Notes: generated by a model not told the origin, from the letters alone. DNA of 64,000 nucleotides from Clostridium estertheticum subsp. estertheticum (GCF_001877035.1 NZ_CP015756.1:2223001-2287000), one strand, 5' to 3'; positions 1-7,672 are shown, numbered from the stretch's first letter. Program-made: numbers and translations.

Positions 1-1
1 T

Positions 2-163
2 ACAGCGATAACAATATTATTAAGCATTGTGCCCAAAAGTATTTCACAGATTAGCAATTACAGTAATGTTATGTTAATATCTGGAACCACATTTTCAATA
101 TTTTTAGTTATATGTTACTTATTTTCTTTCATACGAAAAAAGGGAGTGAAATCACATGTATAA
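2..163 (+). CDS. Spore germination permease (GerAB/GerKB-like), C-terminal fragment
   Basis: The window opens inside an open frame that encodes about 53 residues and stops at 161-163. It contains one hydrophobic, membrane-type segment (a run rich in I, L, V, F) followed by a short basic tail (RKKGVK). This is how GerAB-type germinant permeases end, and the next gene encodes GerAC, the normal partner of GerAA and GerAB in a germinant receptor. The stop overlaps the start of the GerAC gene by 8 bp, so the two are translationally coupled. The identity rests on context and on the hydrophobic tail only, because the rest of the gene lies outside the window. Confidence 0.6.
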   Translation, partial: TAITILLSIVPKSISQISNYSNVMLISGTTFSIFLVICYLFSFIRKKGVKSHV

Positions 164-1289
164 AAGGTTAAGAAAAATATTTGCATTAATATTTGTTATA
201 CCATTTGTACTTTGTGGTTGCTGGGATCAAGTGTTAGTAGAAAAAACTGGGTTTATGACAGCAGTAGGTGTAGAATCAGCTTCTGCAGGGAATTTAAAAC
301 TTACCTATGCCATGCCAGTAATTGATGCAAGTGTTACTACTGCTAAATCAGAATTATTTGATATTGAAGCAAATTTGACAAGGATAGCTAGGGATAATGT
401 AAATAGAAGGTCAGGAAAGCAAATGATGGCAGGTAAAATCCAGCTAATTTTATTTTCTAAAGAATTTGCTAGTCAAGGTCGTATATATGATCTTAATTCA
501 ATATTTGAAAGGGATCCTTCTGATGCAATTCTTGCTTGGGTAGTAGTTGTTGATGGGAGCGCTAGAAGTTTAATGCATCAATCAGTAGAGAATTTTACAG
601 ATAAACCAAGAAGCTCTATATATATAAATGAATTACTTGAGCGTGCAGTTAGTACCGCCAGCACTAGTGAAACAAGGATATATAAGTATGATTTAATAAA
701 TGTAGCCCCAGGTATTGATAATATAACTCCACTAATAAAGATTAATGAAAAGTCTATTGAAGTTAAAGGTTCCGCCCTATTTTCGAGGGGGAAAATGGTT
801 GGAACTATAAATGCAGAGGAAAATGGACTGTTAATGTCAATGATGAAGACTTTAAAGCATAAAAAATTCACCTATAATGCCAGTTTACCACCAGAGGCTG
901 AAGCAAACTATAGCGAAAAACAAAGCGCAGCTATTCAACTCTTTCAAAATAGTAAGAAAATAAAAATATCAATAAAGAATAATAAACCTGTAGTAGATAT
1001 TTATTTAGACTTTTCTGGTAATGCAGATGAGTATAAGTGGGATAATCTAAATGATGAAAAGCAGGTTAAAAAATTTGATAATTTTGTTCAGGAGCAAATT
1101 CAAGAAGATTGTCAAAAATTAATTGAGTATATGCAAAAAATAGGGAGTGATACTATTGGTATAGGCGATATGGTAAGAGCCAAATATAATGGTTACTTCA
1201 AAATGGTAGATTGGCATACAGCATATAAATCTGCCCAAATAACAACACATGTTAAATTCCATTTAATTGAATATGGTGATATACAGTAA
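156..1289 (+). CDS. gerKC: Ger(x)C family spore germination lipoprotein
   Basis: 377 aa, a normal length for the family. The N-terminus is a lipoprotein signal with a basic start (MYKRLRK), a hydrophobic core and a lipobox ending at Cys22, directly followed by Trp-Asp, the CWD(x) hallmark of GerAC proteins. GerAC is the membrane-anchored C subunit of the germinant receptor in the spore inner membrane and works with the A and B subunits to sense nutrients. The ribosome site GGGAGTGA precedes the ATG. It overlaps the end of the upstream permease gene by 8 bp, consistent with a gerA-gerB-gerC order. The germinant cannot be inferred, and the symbol is generic. Confidence 0.93.
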   Translation: MYKRLRKIFALIFVIPFVLCGCWDQVLVEKTGFMTAVGVESASAGNLKLTYAMPVIDASVTTAKSELFDIEANLTRIARDNVNRRSGKQMMAGKIQLILFSKEFASQGRIYDLNSIFERDPSDAILAWVVVVDGSARSLMHQSVENFTDKPRSSIYINELLERAVSTASTSETRIYKYDLINVAPGIDNITPLIKINEKSIEVKGSALFSRGKMVGTINAEENGLLMSMMKTLKHKKFTYNASLPPEAEANYSEKQSAAIQLFQNSKKIKISIKNNKPVVDIYLDFSGNADEYKWDNLNDEKQVKKFDNFVQEQIQEDCQKLIEYMQKIGSDTIGIGDMVRAKYNGYFKMVDWHTAYKSAQITTHVKFHLIEYGDIQ

Positions 1290-1378
1290 AGCATGCATAT
1301 AAATTAATAGTTATTTAATGAGTATCTAAATATATAAGTTTGTTGCAATGATCATACTCAATTTATTCTCTTTAGTTT

Positions 1379-1705
1379 TTATTCTTTTCTACAACAATTT
1401 TTATGAACCCAATTTTTGTAAACCTCTTGAAATCCCAAGTTTGTATAACAAATTGTGTCTCCTGGGGAAATTGGGTTATTACATACCATACAAGTAGAAC
1501 TATAATCTGATGTTTTTGTAATCCCAAGCCATAGGGGCTCATTAAGTTTAATTAACTCTGTTTTGAGGTCATCCGCTGTAAATTCTTTGCTTATTAGCTC
1601 ACGTAAATAAGCGGAGAAATTATTTTCTCCATGTGTTAATTTGGATTTTTTTAACGCAAGGCTATATACATGATCTGGTAGAGTAATTGATACTTTCTTA
1701 CTCAT
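1379..1705 (-). CDS. Ribbon-helix-helix protein with C-terminal zinc-binding cysteine cluster
   Basis: 108 aa. Residues 1-42 read like a CopG/Arc ribbon-helix-helix DNA-binding unit: a short basic strand (KKVSITLP) followed by two predicted helices, the second containing FSAYLRELI. The C-terminal third carries Cys72-x2-Cys75, Cys86 and His101-x2-Cys104 followed by Cys105, which looks like a treble-clef or zinc-ribbon site. An AGGAG ribosome site precedes the ATG. The gene is monocistronic and divergent from the sigma-factor gene. It could be a metal- or redox-responsive repressor, but no target is visible. The family is not recognised beyond the RHH fold. Confidence 0.7.
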   Translation of the reverse strand: MSKKVSITLPDHVYSLALKKSKLTHGENNFSAYLRELISKEFTADDLKTELIKLNEPLWLGITKTSDYSSTCMVCNNPISPGDTICYTNLGFQEVYKNWVHKNCCRKE

Positions 1706-1904
1706 TATGTTTAACTCCTATAGTATTAATATCTACTAATATAGTATGAATATTAATGAAATTTGTGCATATTTTATATGCATTAATGCTAATTTTATGG
1801 ACAAGGCATTTTGAAATTAATAATAAAAATAATATATATTATTTTATATTTGAAGTGTTTTTTATTTTCTAATCGTTATATTATTGTAGGGACAAAAGGG
1901 GGGG

Positions 1905-2417
1905 ATGATGGTTATTCAAGAGGAAGAATTTTCAAACTATATAAAACAATATGAACGTTTAATCATCACTATTTGTCTATCGTTTACTAAGAGTTACTTT
2001 GATGCAGAAGATTTGGCACAACAAACATTTTTGTCTGCATATACGAATTATAGTAAATTTGATGGAGTTAATTTTAAGGCCTGGATTACAAGAATTGCTA
2101 TAAATAAATGTAAAGACTTTCTTAAGAGTCCTGCAAGAGTAATTTATAGCTTGTCTAATGAAGATTTTGAATCTTTGAAAGATAAGGGGGGTACTCCAGA
2201 GGATATGCTTTTAGAAAGATGTAGTAAGAAAAAAATACACAATTTATGTGAAAGATTAAAAGAGCCTTATAGAGCTGTTGCAGTAAATTATTTTTGTGAA
2301 GCTATTAAACTCTCAGATATGGCAAAAGATACGGGGATAAGTTTAAAAACATTACAAACCCATCTTTATAGATCAAAAAAACTTCTTAAAAATTTATGGA
2401 AGGAGGAGTTTATGTGA
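1905..2417 (+). CDS. ECF-type RNA polymerase sigma factor
   Basis: 170 aa, the size of an extracytoplasmic-function sigma factor. Region 2 lies at about residues 10-75 (FDAEDLAQQTFLSAY, then a FKAWITRIAINKCKDFL core-binding/-10 recognition segment). Region 4 lies at about residues 105-165 with a helix-turn-helix (LSDMAKDTGISLKTLQTHLYRSKKLL). A very strong GGGGGG ribosome site precedes the tandem ATG ATG start, and the second ATG at 1908 is equally possible. The next gene overlaps it through ATGTGA and encodes a zinc-type anti-sigma factor, so activity is probably controlled post-translationally. The signal is unknown. Confidence 0.93.
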   Translation: MMVIQEEEFSNYIKQYERLIITICLSFTKSYFDAEDLAQQTFLSAYTNYSKFDGVNFKAWITRIAINKCKDFLKSPARVIYSLSNEDFESLKDKGGTPEDMLLERCSKKKIHNLCERLKEPYRAVAVNYFCEAIKLSDMAKDTGISLKTLQTHLYRSKKLLKNLWKEEFM

Positions 2418-2863
2418 GTTGTACATTATTCAATGAAAATGGACATATAACTAAGATATTGATACAAAGGTTTAAAGAGGGTTCCCTAAGTGATAATGAA
2501 CTAGTTTTAATGTCAGAGCATATATGTTTGTGTGATACCTGCGCAGATGTTTTAGCAGATGCTTTTAGTAATAATGAACTTGCGGATGCTCCTTTAGGAT
2601 TTGAGCAAGAGGTGATAGGCAAAATAAAAAAGAAAAAAGAAAGTAATACTCAGTTTATATTTTACTCTCTTAGAGTAATAACTGCAGCAAGTATAGCATT
2701 AATATTTGTTTTTTCAAATTCATTAAATTTTATAGCTAATAAACCATTGGATGTAAATCCTATAAGTTTAAGCTCAATAAACACAATTAGTGCAAGTCTT
2801 AACAGTTTTTCTAAAAAAATAATTAATATGGAGGTATTTGACAATGAAAAAGGAAAAAAATAA
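2414..2863 (+). CDS. Anti-sigma factor with zinc-finger (ZAS-like) domain and one membrane segment
   Basis: 149 aa counted from GTG at 2414. I prefer this start to the in-frame ATG at 2396, because GGAGGAG at 2402-2408 is correctly spaced and the ATGTGA overlap is a classic coupling arrangement. Near the N-terminus His36-x3-Cys40-x2-Cys43 matches the anti-sigma zinc motif (HxxxCxxC). A single hydrophobic stretch at about residues 75-100 would anchor it in the membrane, leaving a short C-terminal tail of about 45 residues outside. It should sequester the preceding ECF sigma factor. The family is assigned by motif and context; the sequence itself is poorly conserved. Confidence 0.8.
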   Translation: MSCTLFNENGHITKILIQRFKEGSLSDNELVLMSEHICLCDTCADVLADAFSNNELADAPLGFEQEVIGKIKKKKESNTQFIFYSLRVITAASIALIFVFSNSLNFIANKPLDVNPISLSSINTISASLNSFSKKIINMEVFDNEKGKK

Positions 2864-3368
2864 ATTTTTAACTTTTGGCTTTTCACTTTTGCCTGGGGCT
2901 GGCCACATGTATATGGGATTTATGAAGATGGGATTATCACTAATGACAATGTTTTTCTTCATAATATTTCTTTCGAGTTTTCTTTCTATAGGATCAATTC
3001 TCTTCGTTGCACCGCTGATATGGTTTTATTCGTTTTTTGATTGCTTAAACAAAAGGTATGCAACTGATGAAGAATTTTTACTTTTAGAGGATAACTACTT
3101 ATTTTCTCTTGATGAACTGGTAAAAGTAGATAAAGATATATTAAAAAAACATGCATTGTTTTCAGGAATATTATTAGTACTTCTTGGTGGATACTTAATA
3201 TTTAACAATATTATTAACAGCTTAGCTGGATATATTCCTGGAGATGTATATAATGTTATCAGTGATGTAACAAGGATGGCTCCTCAGATAATAATAGGTG
3301 TAGTAATAGTTGTTATAGGTGCAAAGCTTATTATAGGCAAGAAAAAGGAGTGTGATATAAATGATTAA
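2844..3368 (+). CDS. TM2-domain-like multi-pass membrane protein
   Basis: 174 aa from ATG 2844. GGAGG at 2830-2834 fits this start better than a TTG two codons upstream. The N-terminal LPGAGHMYMGFMKMG segment is typical of TM2-type proteins, followed by two hydrophobic segments. Further membrane segments lie at about residues 105-125 and 145-165, and the tail is basic. The gene overlaps the anti-sigma gene by 20 bp and the next gene by 8 bp, so all four are translated as a coupled set. It is probably an envelope component of the sigma-factor module. Function unknown. Confidence 0.75.
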   Translation: MKKEKNKFLTFGFSLLPGAGHMYMGFMKMGLSLMTMFFFIIFLSSFLSIGSILFVAPLIWFYSFFDCLNKRYATDEEFLLLEDNYLFSLDELVKVDKDILKKHALFSGILLVLLGGYLIFNNIINSLAGYIPGDVYNVISDVTRMAPQIIIGVVIVVIGAKLIIGKKKECDIND

Positions 3369-3666
3369 GGGACGCCGAGTTGGGACTTTTACTACTGGAA
3401 TAGTTTTAGTTATGTTTGGGGTAATGTTTTTGCTCAGATTAATATATCCAAGTATTAATTATTTAAGACTAGCATCACTGTGGCCAGTAATTTTAGTTCT
3501 TCTTGGAGTAGAAATTATTGTAGGATATTTAATAAACAAGGATGAGATAATGAAATATGATTTTGCTGCAATAATGCTGATAATAATCTTGGCTGCTTTT
3601 TCAATGGGTATGGGATGTATGGAATATATAATTACTCATATTCAGCAGTTGAGAACTATATTGTAA
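3361..3666 (+). CDS. Small membrane protein with LiaI/LiaF-like (DUF5668-type) transmembrane region
   Basis: 101 aa with about three hydrophobic segments. The pattern TGIVLVMFGVMFLL followed by LWPVILVLLGVEIIVGY resembles the LiaI-LiaF-like transmembrane region, in which a helix, a Trp-Pro turn and a Gly-rich second helix recur. Lia-type proteins act in cell-envelope stress responses in Bacillus, which suits an operon led by an ECF sigma factor and its anti-sigma. It overlaps the upstream gene by 8 bp, and a strong terminator follows 17 bp after the stop. The family match is by pattern only. Confidence 0.72.
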   Translation: MIKGRRVGTFTTGIVLVMFGVMFLLRLIYPSINYLRLASLWPVILVLLGVEIIVGYLINKDEIMKYDFAAIMLIIILAAFSMGMGCMEYIITHIQQLRTIL

Positions 3667-3683
3667 GTTTTATATTATGAAAA

Positions 3684-3737
3684 ATTAGCTATAGGATAAA
3701 CATTTTTTAATATGTTTATTCTATAGCTAATAGTTTT
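3684..3737 (+). terminator. Intrinsic terminator of the ECF sigma operon
   Basis: A perfect 19-bp stem (3684-3702 with 3713-3731), a 10-nt loop and a following T run close the four-gene sigma/anti-sigma operon. Confidence 0.9.
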
Positions 3738-3815
3738 TTATTAATAAATAATTGTAAATTTTCAAAGAAAGTATCATAAGATACTATATAAAGCTTATAA
3801 AACAAAGGAGCCGTT

Positions 3816-4541
3816 ATGTATAATAATTATTCTAGAGATAATATAATAAAACCAACAATTGTAGCTTATGCAAGTGGAGATGTAAATGGGGATAGAATAC
3901 CTGATAATGTGTATTTAACTGGTATAAAAACATATGGCAGTCAATTCATTGAAAAAATAACACTTGAAATACAAAATGGCATGACAGGTGAGTTTACTAA
4001 TATAACATTCAGTGATAATAATGGATACGACCCTAAAATACTTTTGGGAGATTTTACAGGTAACCATGTAGATGATATTTTGATAGGTATTAATTCAGGC
4101 GGTAGTGGTGGGATAATGTATTATTATATTTATTCTTTTATTAATAACAAAGTTCAAGTATTGTTAGACTTTAATGAATATAACGATTTATACAAATATG
4201 ATGTTATATATAAAGATAATTATAAGGTTGAAGTTATTAGTAAAACAAATAAACAAAAATACATTATTGATATCTCTAATAGGGGAATTGATTATTTAAG
4301 TGAAATATATTATGCAAACGGAAAACTAAAGGTCCCAATCAACGGGTTTGTAAATCCCATAAGTGGATTATATCCTGTAGATTTTGATTCAAATGGAGTG
4401 TATGAGCTATTGGCATATCAAAAAATTGCTGGTAGATATAATGCAGATGCTTTAGGTTATGTCTTAAATACTTTAAAATGGGAAATTAGTAAGTTTGATT
4501 TGTATAATCAGAATATAGCTATTTTTGGAGCACAAATATAG
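3816..4541 (+). CDS. VCBS/FG-GAP repeat-like protein
   Basis: 241 aa without an obvious signal peptide. Three Asp-rich loop motifs recur at regular spacing: SGDVNGDRIPDNVYL near residue 20, LGDFTGNHVDDILI near residue 85 and PVDFDSNGVYELLA near residue 190. These are typical of the calcium-binding DxDxDG-type loops in VCBS/FG-GAP beta-propeller repeats, although the third is degenerate. The ribosome site AAAGGAG precedes the ATG. It lies 34 bp upstream of the putative amidase gene, so the two probably form an operon. A coat or surface role is possible because related clostridial proteins are often spore-associated, but nothing in the sequence proves it. Confidence 0.7.
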   Translation: MYNNYSRDNIIKPTIVAYASGDVNGDRIPDNVYLTGIKTYGSQFIEKITLEIQNGMTGEFTNITFSDNNGYDPKILLGDFTGNHVDDILIGINSGGSGGIMYYYIYSFINNKVQVLLDFNEYNDLYKYDVIYKDNYKVEVISKTNKQKYIIDISNRGIDYLSEIYYANGKLKVPINGFVNPISGLYPVDFDSNGVYELLAYQKIAGRYNADALGYVLNTLKWEISKFDLYNQNIAIFGAQI

Positions 4542-4575
4542 CTGTATTTTGATATAAATTTTAAGGAGTAATAGT

Positions 4576-5082
4576 ATGACAAGCAAATATGATAGAAAAC
4601 TAGCAACAAGTTATGCGATGAAGTACGCTCTTGAGCCAAACAAAAGGTATAAGTTTTATGAATTTGTTAATGGAAATGGGGGGGATTGTACTAATTTTGT
4701 CTCTCAGTGTTTAATGGCAGGGGGAGCAAGAATGGATTACAATAATGTTAGACCTTGGTGGTATGATGGTAGAGGTAAATCTTCAATTTGTTGGGCTGTT
4801 GCTAATTCGCTGTTCTGGTATTTGAAAACGAATCAAAAACTAAATAGAAATGTTATTAAGGGTTTAGAGGTAGAGGACTTAAGTAAACTTGAAATTGGAG
4901 ATGTAGTATTTTACGAAAACTATAATAATTCTATTTTTCATTCGGCAATAATAACATCATTTATAGACGAGTATGGAATTCATGAACCTCGTATATCTCA
5001 ACATTCATATAATCAGATTAATGAAACATATGTAAAAGATTATGAATATAAAAAAGCACATTTTCTTAAAATTACTTTTTGA
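4576..5082 (+). CDS. Putative amidase domain protein (Amidase_6-like)
   Basis: 168 aa. The segment GNGGDCTNFVSQCLMAGG (residues about 35-52) is the signature of the putative amidase family PF12671, where the Cys is the likely nucleophile of a papain-like fold. The conserved RPWWYDG and a His in the FHSAIITSF segment follow in the expected order. No signal peptide is visible, so the protein is cytoplasmic, spore-located or exported by another route. It follows the VCBS-like gene by 34 bp with a GGAG ribosome site. Peptidoglycan hydrolysis is a family-level guess; the substrate is unknown. Confidence 0.82.
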   Translation: MTSKYDRKLATSYAMKYALEPNKRYKFYEFVNGNGGDCTNFVSQCLMAGGARMDYNNVRPWWYDGRGKSSICWAVANSLFWYLKTNQKLNRNVIKGLEVEDLSKLEIGDVVFYENYNNSIFHSAIITSFIDEYGIHEPRISQHSYNQINETYVKDYEYKKAHFLKITF

Positions 5083-5209
5083 AAATCATATGTTTATTTA
5101 CTGTTTTTAATAAAATATACAGTAAAAAAAAGGTTTTTTTGGAAAAACGACGAAAGTAAATAGAGAAATAGAAATTTAGTGTATTGTTATTATATTAGGA
5201 GGGGTTAAA

Positions 5210-5578
5210 GTGATAGAAAATTTGCTGAAAATATTGGTTTGTGATGATTCTATGCTAATTAGAAAAAAATTGAAAGAGTTATTAAAAAGTTGTGGTTGTA
5301 ATAATATTTTAGAAGCATCTAATGGGCAAGAGGCCGTAGATAGTTACAAAGAGAATAATCCAGATTTAGTATTTATGGATATTATTATGCCTTTTAAAAA
5401 TGGAATTGAGGCTGTTAAAGAAATAATAGAATTTGATAATGAAGCAAAGGTAGTAATGGCATCTTCAGCTGGAACAAAAGAACATGTAAAAGTCGCGATA
5501 AAGGCAGGAGCATTCGAATTTGTTCAAAAGCCTTGGGAAAAGGAACAAATTAATAAAATTCTTCTTAATCTAAAATAA
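5210..5578 (+). CDS. Single-domain CheY-like response regulator
   Basis: 122 aa, only a receiver domain. The acidic pair Asp12-Asp13, phospho-acceptor Asp57 (FMDIIMP), a Ser-Ser-Ala switch region at 85-87 and Lys107 in QKPW are all present, so it should be phosphorylatable. The start is GTG preceded by GGAGGGG. The next gene, 16 bp downstream, carries a CheX-type phosphatase signature, which suggests that this pair is a signalling module in which the second protein dephosphorylates the first. No kinase is encoded nearby. Confidence 0.93.
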   Translation: MIENLLKILVCDDSMLIRKKLKELLKSCGCNNILEASNGQEAVDSYKENNPDLVFMDIIMPFKNGIEAVKEIIEFDNEAKVVMASSAGTKEHVKVAIKAGAFEFVQKPWEKEQINKILLNLK

Positions 5579-5594
5579 GTAAGGAGGTCATGCA

Positions 5595-6467
5595 ATGTTT
5601 AGTCAGTATTTTGGCCAATATTTATTAAATGAAAAATATTTAACTTTTCAGCAATTAAAGATGGCAGTAGAATATCAACAATCAGTACGATTAAAACTAG
5701 GGGTTTTAGCAGTAAATGCAGGATATATGAATGCGGATCAAGCAAGTAAGGTACATTCAATGCAAACAAAACTTGATAGACGGTTTGGGGAAATAGCTGT
5801 TGATATGGAATATTTAAAAGAAGAACAAGTAGAGGAGTTGCTTTCATCTCAAAGATTTGGACATCTTCTACTTGCGCAAGCACTAATTGACAAAAATTAC
5901 ATTTCACTAGAAAAGTTTGAAGAGGCAATTTATGAGTATAAGAAAAAATACAATATTTCGGAAGCTCAGTTTGATAAATTGCAAAGAGATGATGTAGATG
6001 AGATTATAGATATTTATGTAAATTTAGAAAATGATAAATATGGTACAGAAATTAAAAATTACATAGCTTTATTTATGAGGAATGTAATTCGTTTTATTGA
6101 TTCTGAGGTTTATACTAATGAAATTATGAAAGTTAAAGAATTCAAAACAGAATGCTGCATGAGTCAAAGAATAAAAAACTCAATTAATTTTTTAACTTAT
6201 ATTAATGCAAAGGAAGATGTTTTTGCATTATTTGCATCTAGATATGCAGAGGAAGAATTATTAACTGTAGATGAAATGGCTAAAGACTCTGTGGGTGAAT
6301 TTTTGAATTTAAACAATGGGTTATATCTTGTAGGAATGTCTAATATAGGTATAGAACTTGACATGGAACCTCAAACAGAGTTTTTTGAAAAAACAATATA
6401 TTCAACATACGTGATCCAAATAGTATTGCCTTTTGGCACAATGGAACTTATTATATCTCATTTGTAG
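5595..6467 (+). CDS. CheX/CheC-like phosphatase with N-terminal MshEN-like helical repeats
   Basis: 290 aa. The C-terminal half contains DSVGEFLNLNNG with Glu235-x2-Asn238, the Glu-x-x-Asn motif that CheC/CheX/FliY phosphatases use to dephosphorylate CheY. Residues about 5-110 contain three degenerate repeats of the type aromatic/Gly-x2-Leu...Leu...Gln (for example FGQYLLNEKYLTFQQLKMAVEY, split here as a pattern), reminiscent of MshEN domains that bind cyclic-di-GMP in secretion ATPases. A GGAGG site lies just upstream. The gene sits 16 bp after the CheY-like gene. The domain pairing is my reading of motifs; a c-di-GMP link is inference. Confidence 0.68.
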   Translation: MFSQYFGQYLLNEKYLTFQQLKMAVEYQQSVRLKLGVLAVNAGYMNADQASKVHSMQTKLDRRFGEIAVDMEYLKEEQVEELLSSQRFGHLLLAQALIDKNYISLEKFEEAIYEYKKKYNISEAQFDKLQRDDVDEIIDIYVNLENDKYGTEIKNYIALFMRNVIRFIDSEVYTNEIMKVKEFKTECCMSQRIKNSINFLTYINAKEDVFALFASRYAEEELLTVDEMAKDSVGEFLNLNNGLYLVGMSNIGIELDMEPQTEFFEKTIYSTYVIQIVLPFGTMELIISHL

Positions 6468-6542
6468 AATATGTTTAGTATAAATTATATGCTTTTATGT
6501 ATTTATAGTTATAAAGGTTAATATAAAAAGATAATATTAAAA

Positions 6543-6571
6543 TTGTAATTTTATCTGTAAAATGATACAAT
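6543..6571 (+). promoter_or_regulatory. Candidate sigma-A promoter
   Basis: TTGTAA at 6543-6548, a 17-bp spacer and TACAAT at 6566-6571. It would launch the roughly 200-nt transcript that ends at the terminator at 6739-6780. Confidence 0.6.
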
Positions 6572-6622
6572 GAATCCATAAGCAAAGAAAAAATATTATT
6601 AAATGATAAAGGGGTGAGGTCT

Positions 6623-6769
6623 GTGTTAGCTTGTATTAAAATTTCTCAAACTAAAGAACTGAAAATATCATCTAACATAGTCATAGATAAACTCACTTGC
6701 GCTAAAATTAATATGGGATTAAAATATAATTTAGTTAGAAAACACCTAGAAGCGGTATGCGCTTTCTAG
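6623..6769 (+). CDS. Possible 48-aa small protein inside a short transcription unit
   Basis: GTG at 6623, preceded by GGGGTGAGG at 6611-6619, opens a 48-codon frame that stops at TAG 6767-6769 inside the terminator stem. The peptide has two or three cysteines and basic residues, and no family is recognised. It sits between its own candidate promoter and an intrinsic terminator, in an otherwise gene-free 405-bp gap. It may equally be a small non-coding RNA with a chance reading frame. Confidence 0.35.
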   Translation: MLACIKISQTKELKISSNIVIDKLTCAKINMGLKYNLVRKHLEAVCAF

Positions 6770-6780
6770 GTGTTTTATTT
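6739..6780 (+). terminator. Intrinsic terminator of the small transcription unit
   Basis: A 13-bp stem (6739-6751 with 6764-6776), a GC-containing loop and a T-rich tail. It ends the short transcript that starts near 6578. Confidence 0.85.
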
Positions 6781-6873
6781 TTAGAATTTTGGATATGTGA
6801 AATTCTTAAGAGATAATTAAGTATTATGTTGTATTTTTATAAAAAATAAAGTAATTAAAAGGAGAATTTATTT

Positions 6874-7422
6874 ATGAATAAGAGTGAAATTATAATTAAG
6901 GGCCTACCTGTAAAAACAAATAGGCTAGAGAGTGGGGATGTTAATTTACTATTTAAAATAGGAACTTATGATAATATGGAATCTGTTTATAGAGTAGTTG
7001 TAAAAAAAGATTATTGGAGAGATGCGGTAGTAGGGATGGAAGATGTAAATTATTTTGTTATTAAAGGAGAACTTAAAGCATGTGTAAACCGTACAGGTAC
7101 ACCTTTTATTTCAGTAGAAGCAACATCAATAAAAATATTTCACTTGTTAAAAGATGAAAATGGACAAATAGACTTAAATTATGAAATGCCAACTGGAACT
7201 GATGAAATAATGGATATAACAAAGTTAGTAAATGAAAATGAAGGTATGTCTTTAAAAAGATCAAAAAACAAGGCATTAAATTACATGAAAAATAATAATA
7301 AGTTTAATAAACCAATTGTTGTAAAAAAAGGAAGTCTTGTTATTGTATCAGGACATGATCAATACGCAGCAGCACAGGAACTTGGAATAAATAATGTCCC
7401 AGTTTCATATTCAGATAGCTAG
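6874..7422 (+). CDS. OB-fold-like protein with C-terminal ParB-like segment
   Basis: 182 aa. Residues about 1-95 alternate strand-like segments in a manner resembling a small single-stranded nucleic acid-binding OB domain. The C-terminal 45 residues end with KPIVVKKGSLVIVSGHDQYAAAQELGINNVPVSY (positions about 147-179), which resembles the DGhhRyaAAkelG part of ParB/sulfiredoxin-like folds. The ribosome site AAAAGGAG precedes the ATG and a terminator follows immediately. The order OB-like then ParB-like is unusual. No partner gene is adjacent. Both domain calls rest on pattern recognition, so a DNA-related role is inference. Confidence 0.5.
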   Translation: MNKSEIIIKGLPVKTNRLESGDVNLLFKIGTYDNMESVYRVVVKKDYWRDAVVGMEDVNYFVIKGELKACVNRTGTPFISVEATSIKIFHLLKDENGQIDLNYEMPTGTDEIMDITKLVNENEGMSLKRSKNKALNYMKNNNKFNKPIVVKKGSLVIVSGHDQYAAAQELGINNVPVSYSDS

Positions 7423-7454
7423 CAAGTGGGAACTTTGTTCCCACTTGTTTTTTC
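7423..7454 (+). terminator. Intrinsic terminator
   Basis: An 11-bp perfect stem (7423-7433 with 7437-7447) starting at the stop codon, a 3-nt loop and a run of T residues. Confidence 0.92.
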
Positions 7455-7510
7455 GTGAAGGGTATATTATAAATAAATCATTAACCTTTATAACATAATA
7501 ATATAAGATA

Positions 7511-7545
7511 AAAGATAGCTGCAGAAATTGCAGCTATCTTTTTAT
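7511..7545. terminator. Second terminator-like hairpin
   Basis: A 13-bp stem (7511-7523 with 7529-7541), a 5-nt loop and T residues on the + side; the minus strand is T-rich too. It isolates the liv operon from upstream read-through. No gene is seen between it and the preceding terminator. Confidence 0.8.
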
Positions 7546-7643
7546 AAATGTTTTTACAATTATGAATCACAAAATATAAATCATGCAATTATTTAAAAAA
7601 TGAATGAATTGAAATATTTATTTTTAAATCAATCAAAAAAGTA

Positions 7644-7672
7644 TTGATAAGCATTAAAATATATGATATTAT
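7644..7672 (+). promoter_or_regulatory. Candidate promoter of the liv operon
   Basis: TTGATA at 7644-7649, a 17-bp spacer and TATTAT at 7667-7672. A leader of about 150 nt would follow. I see no T-box or riboswitch signature in that leader. Confidence 0.5.

Noticed and set aside
5094-5140. A hairpin TTTACTGT/ACAGTAAA after the amidase gene as a terminator.
   Set aside because: The + strand continues with A residues instead of T, and the loop is long.
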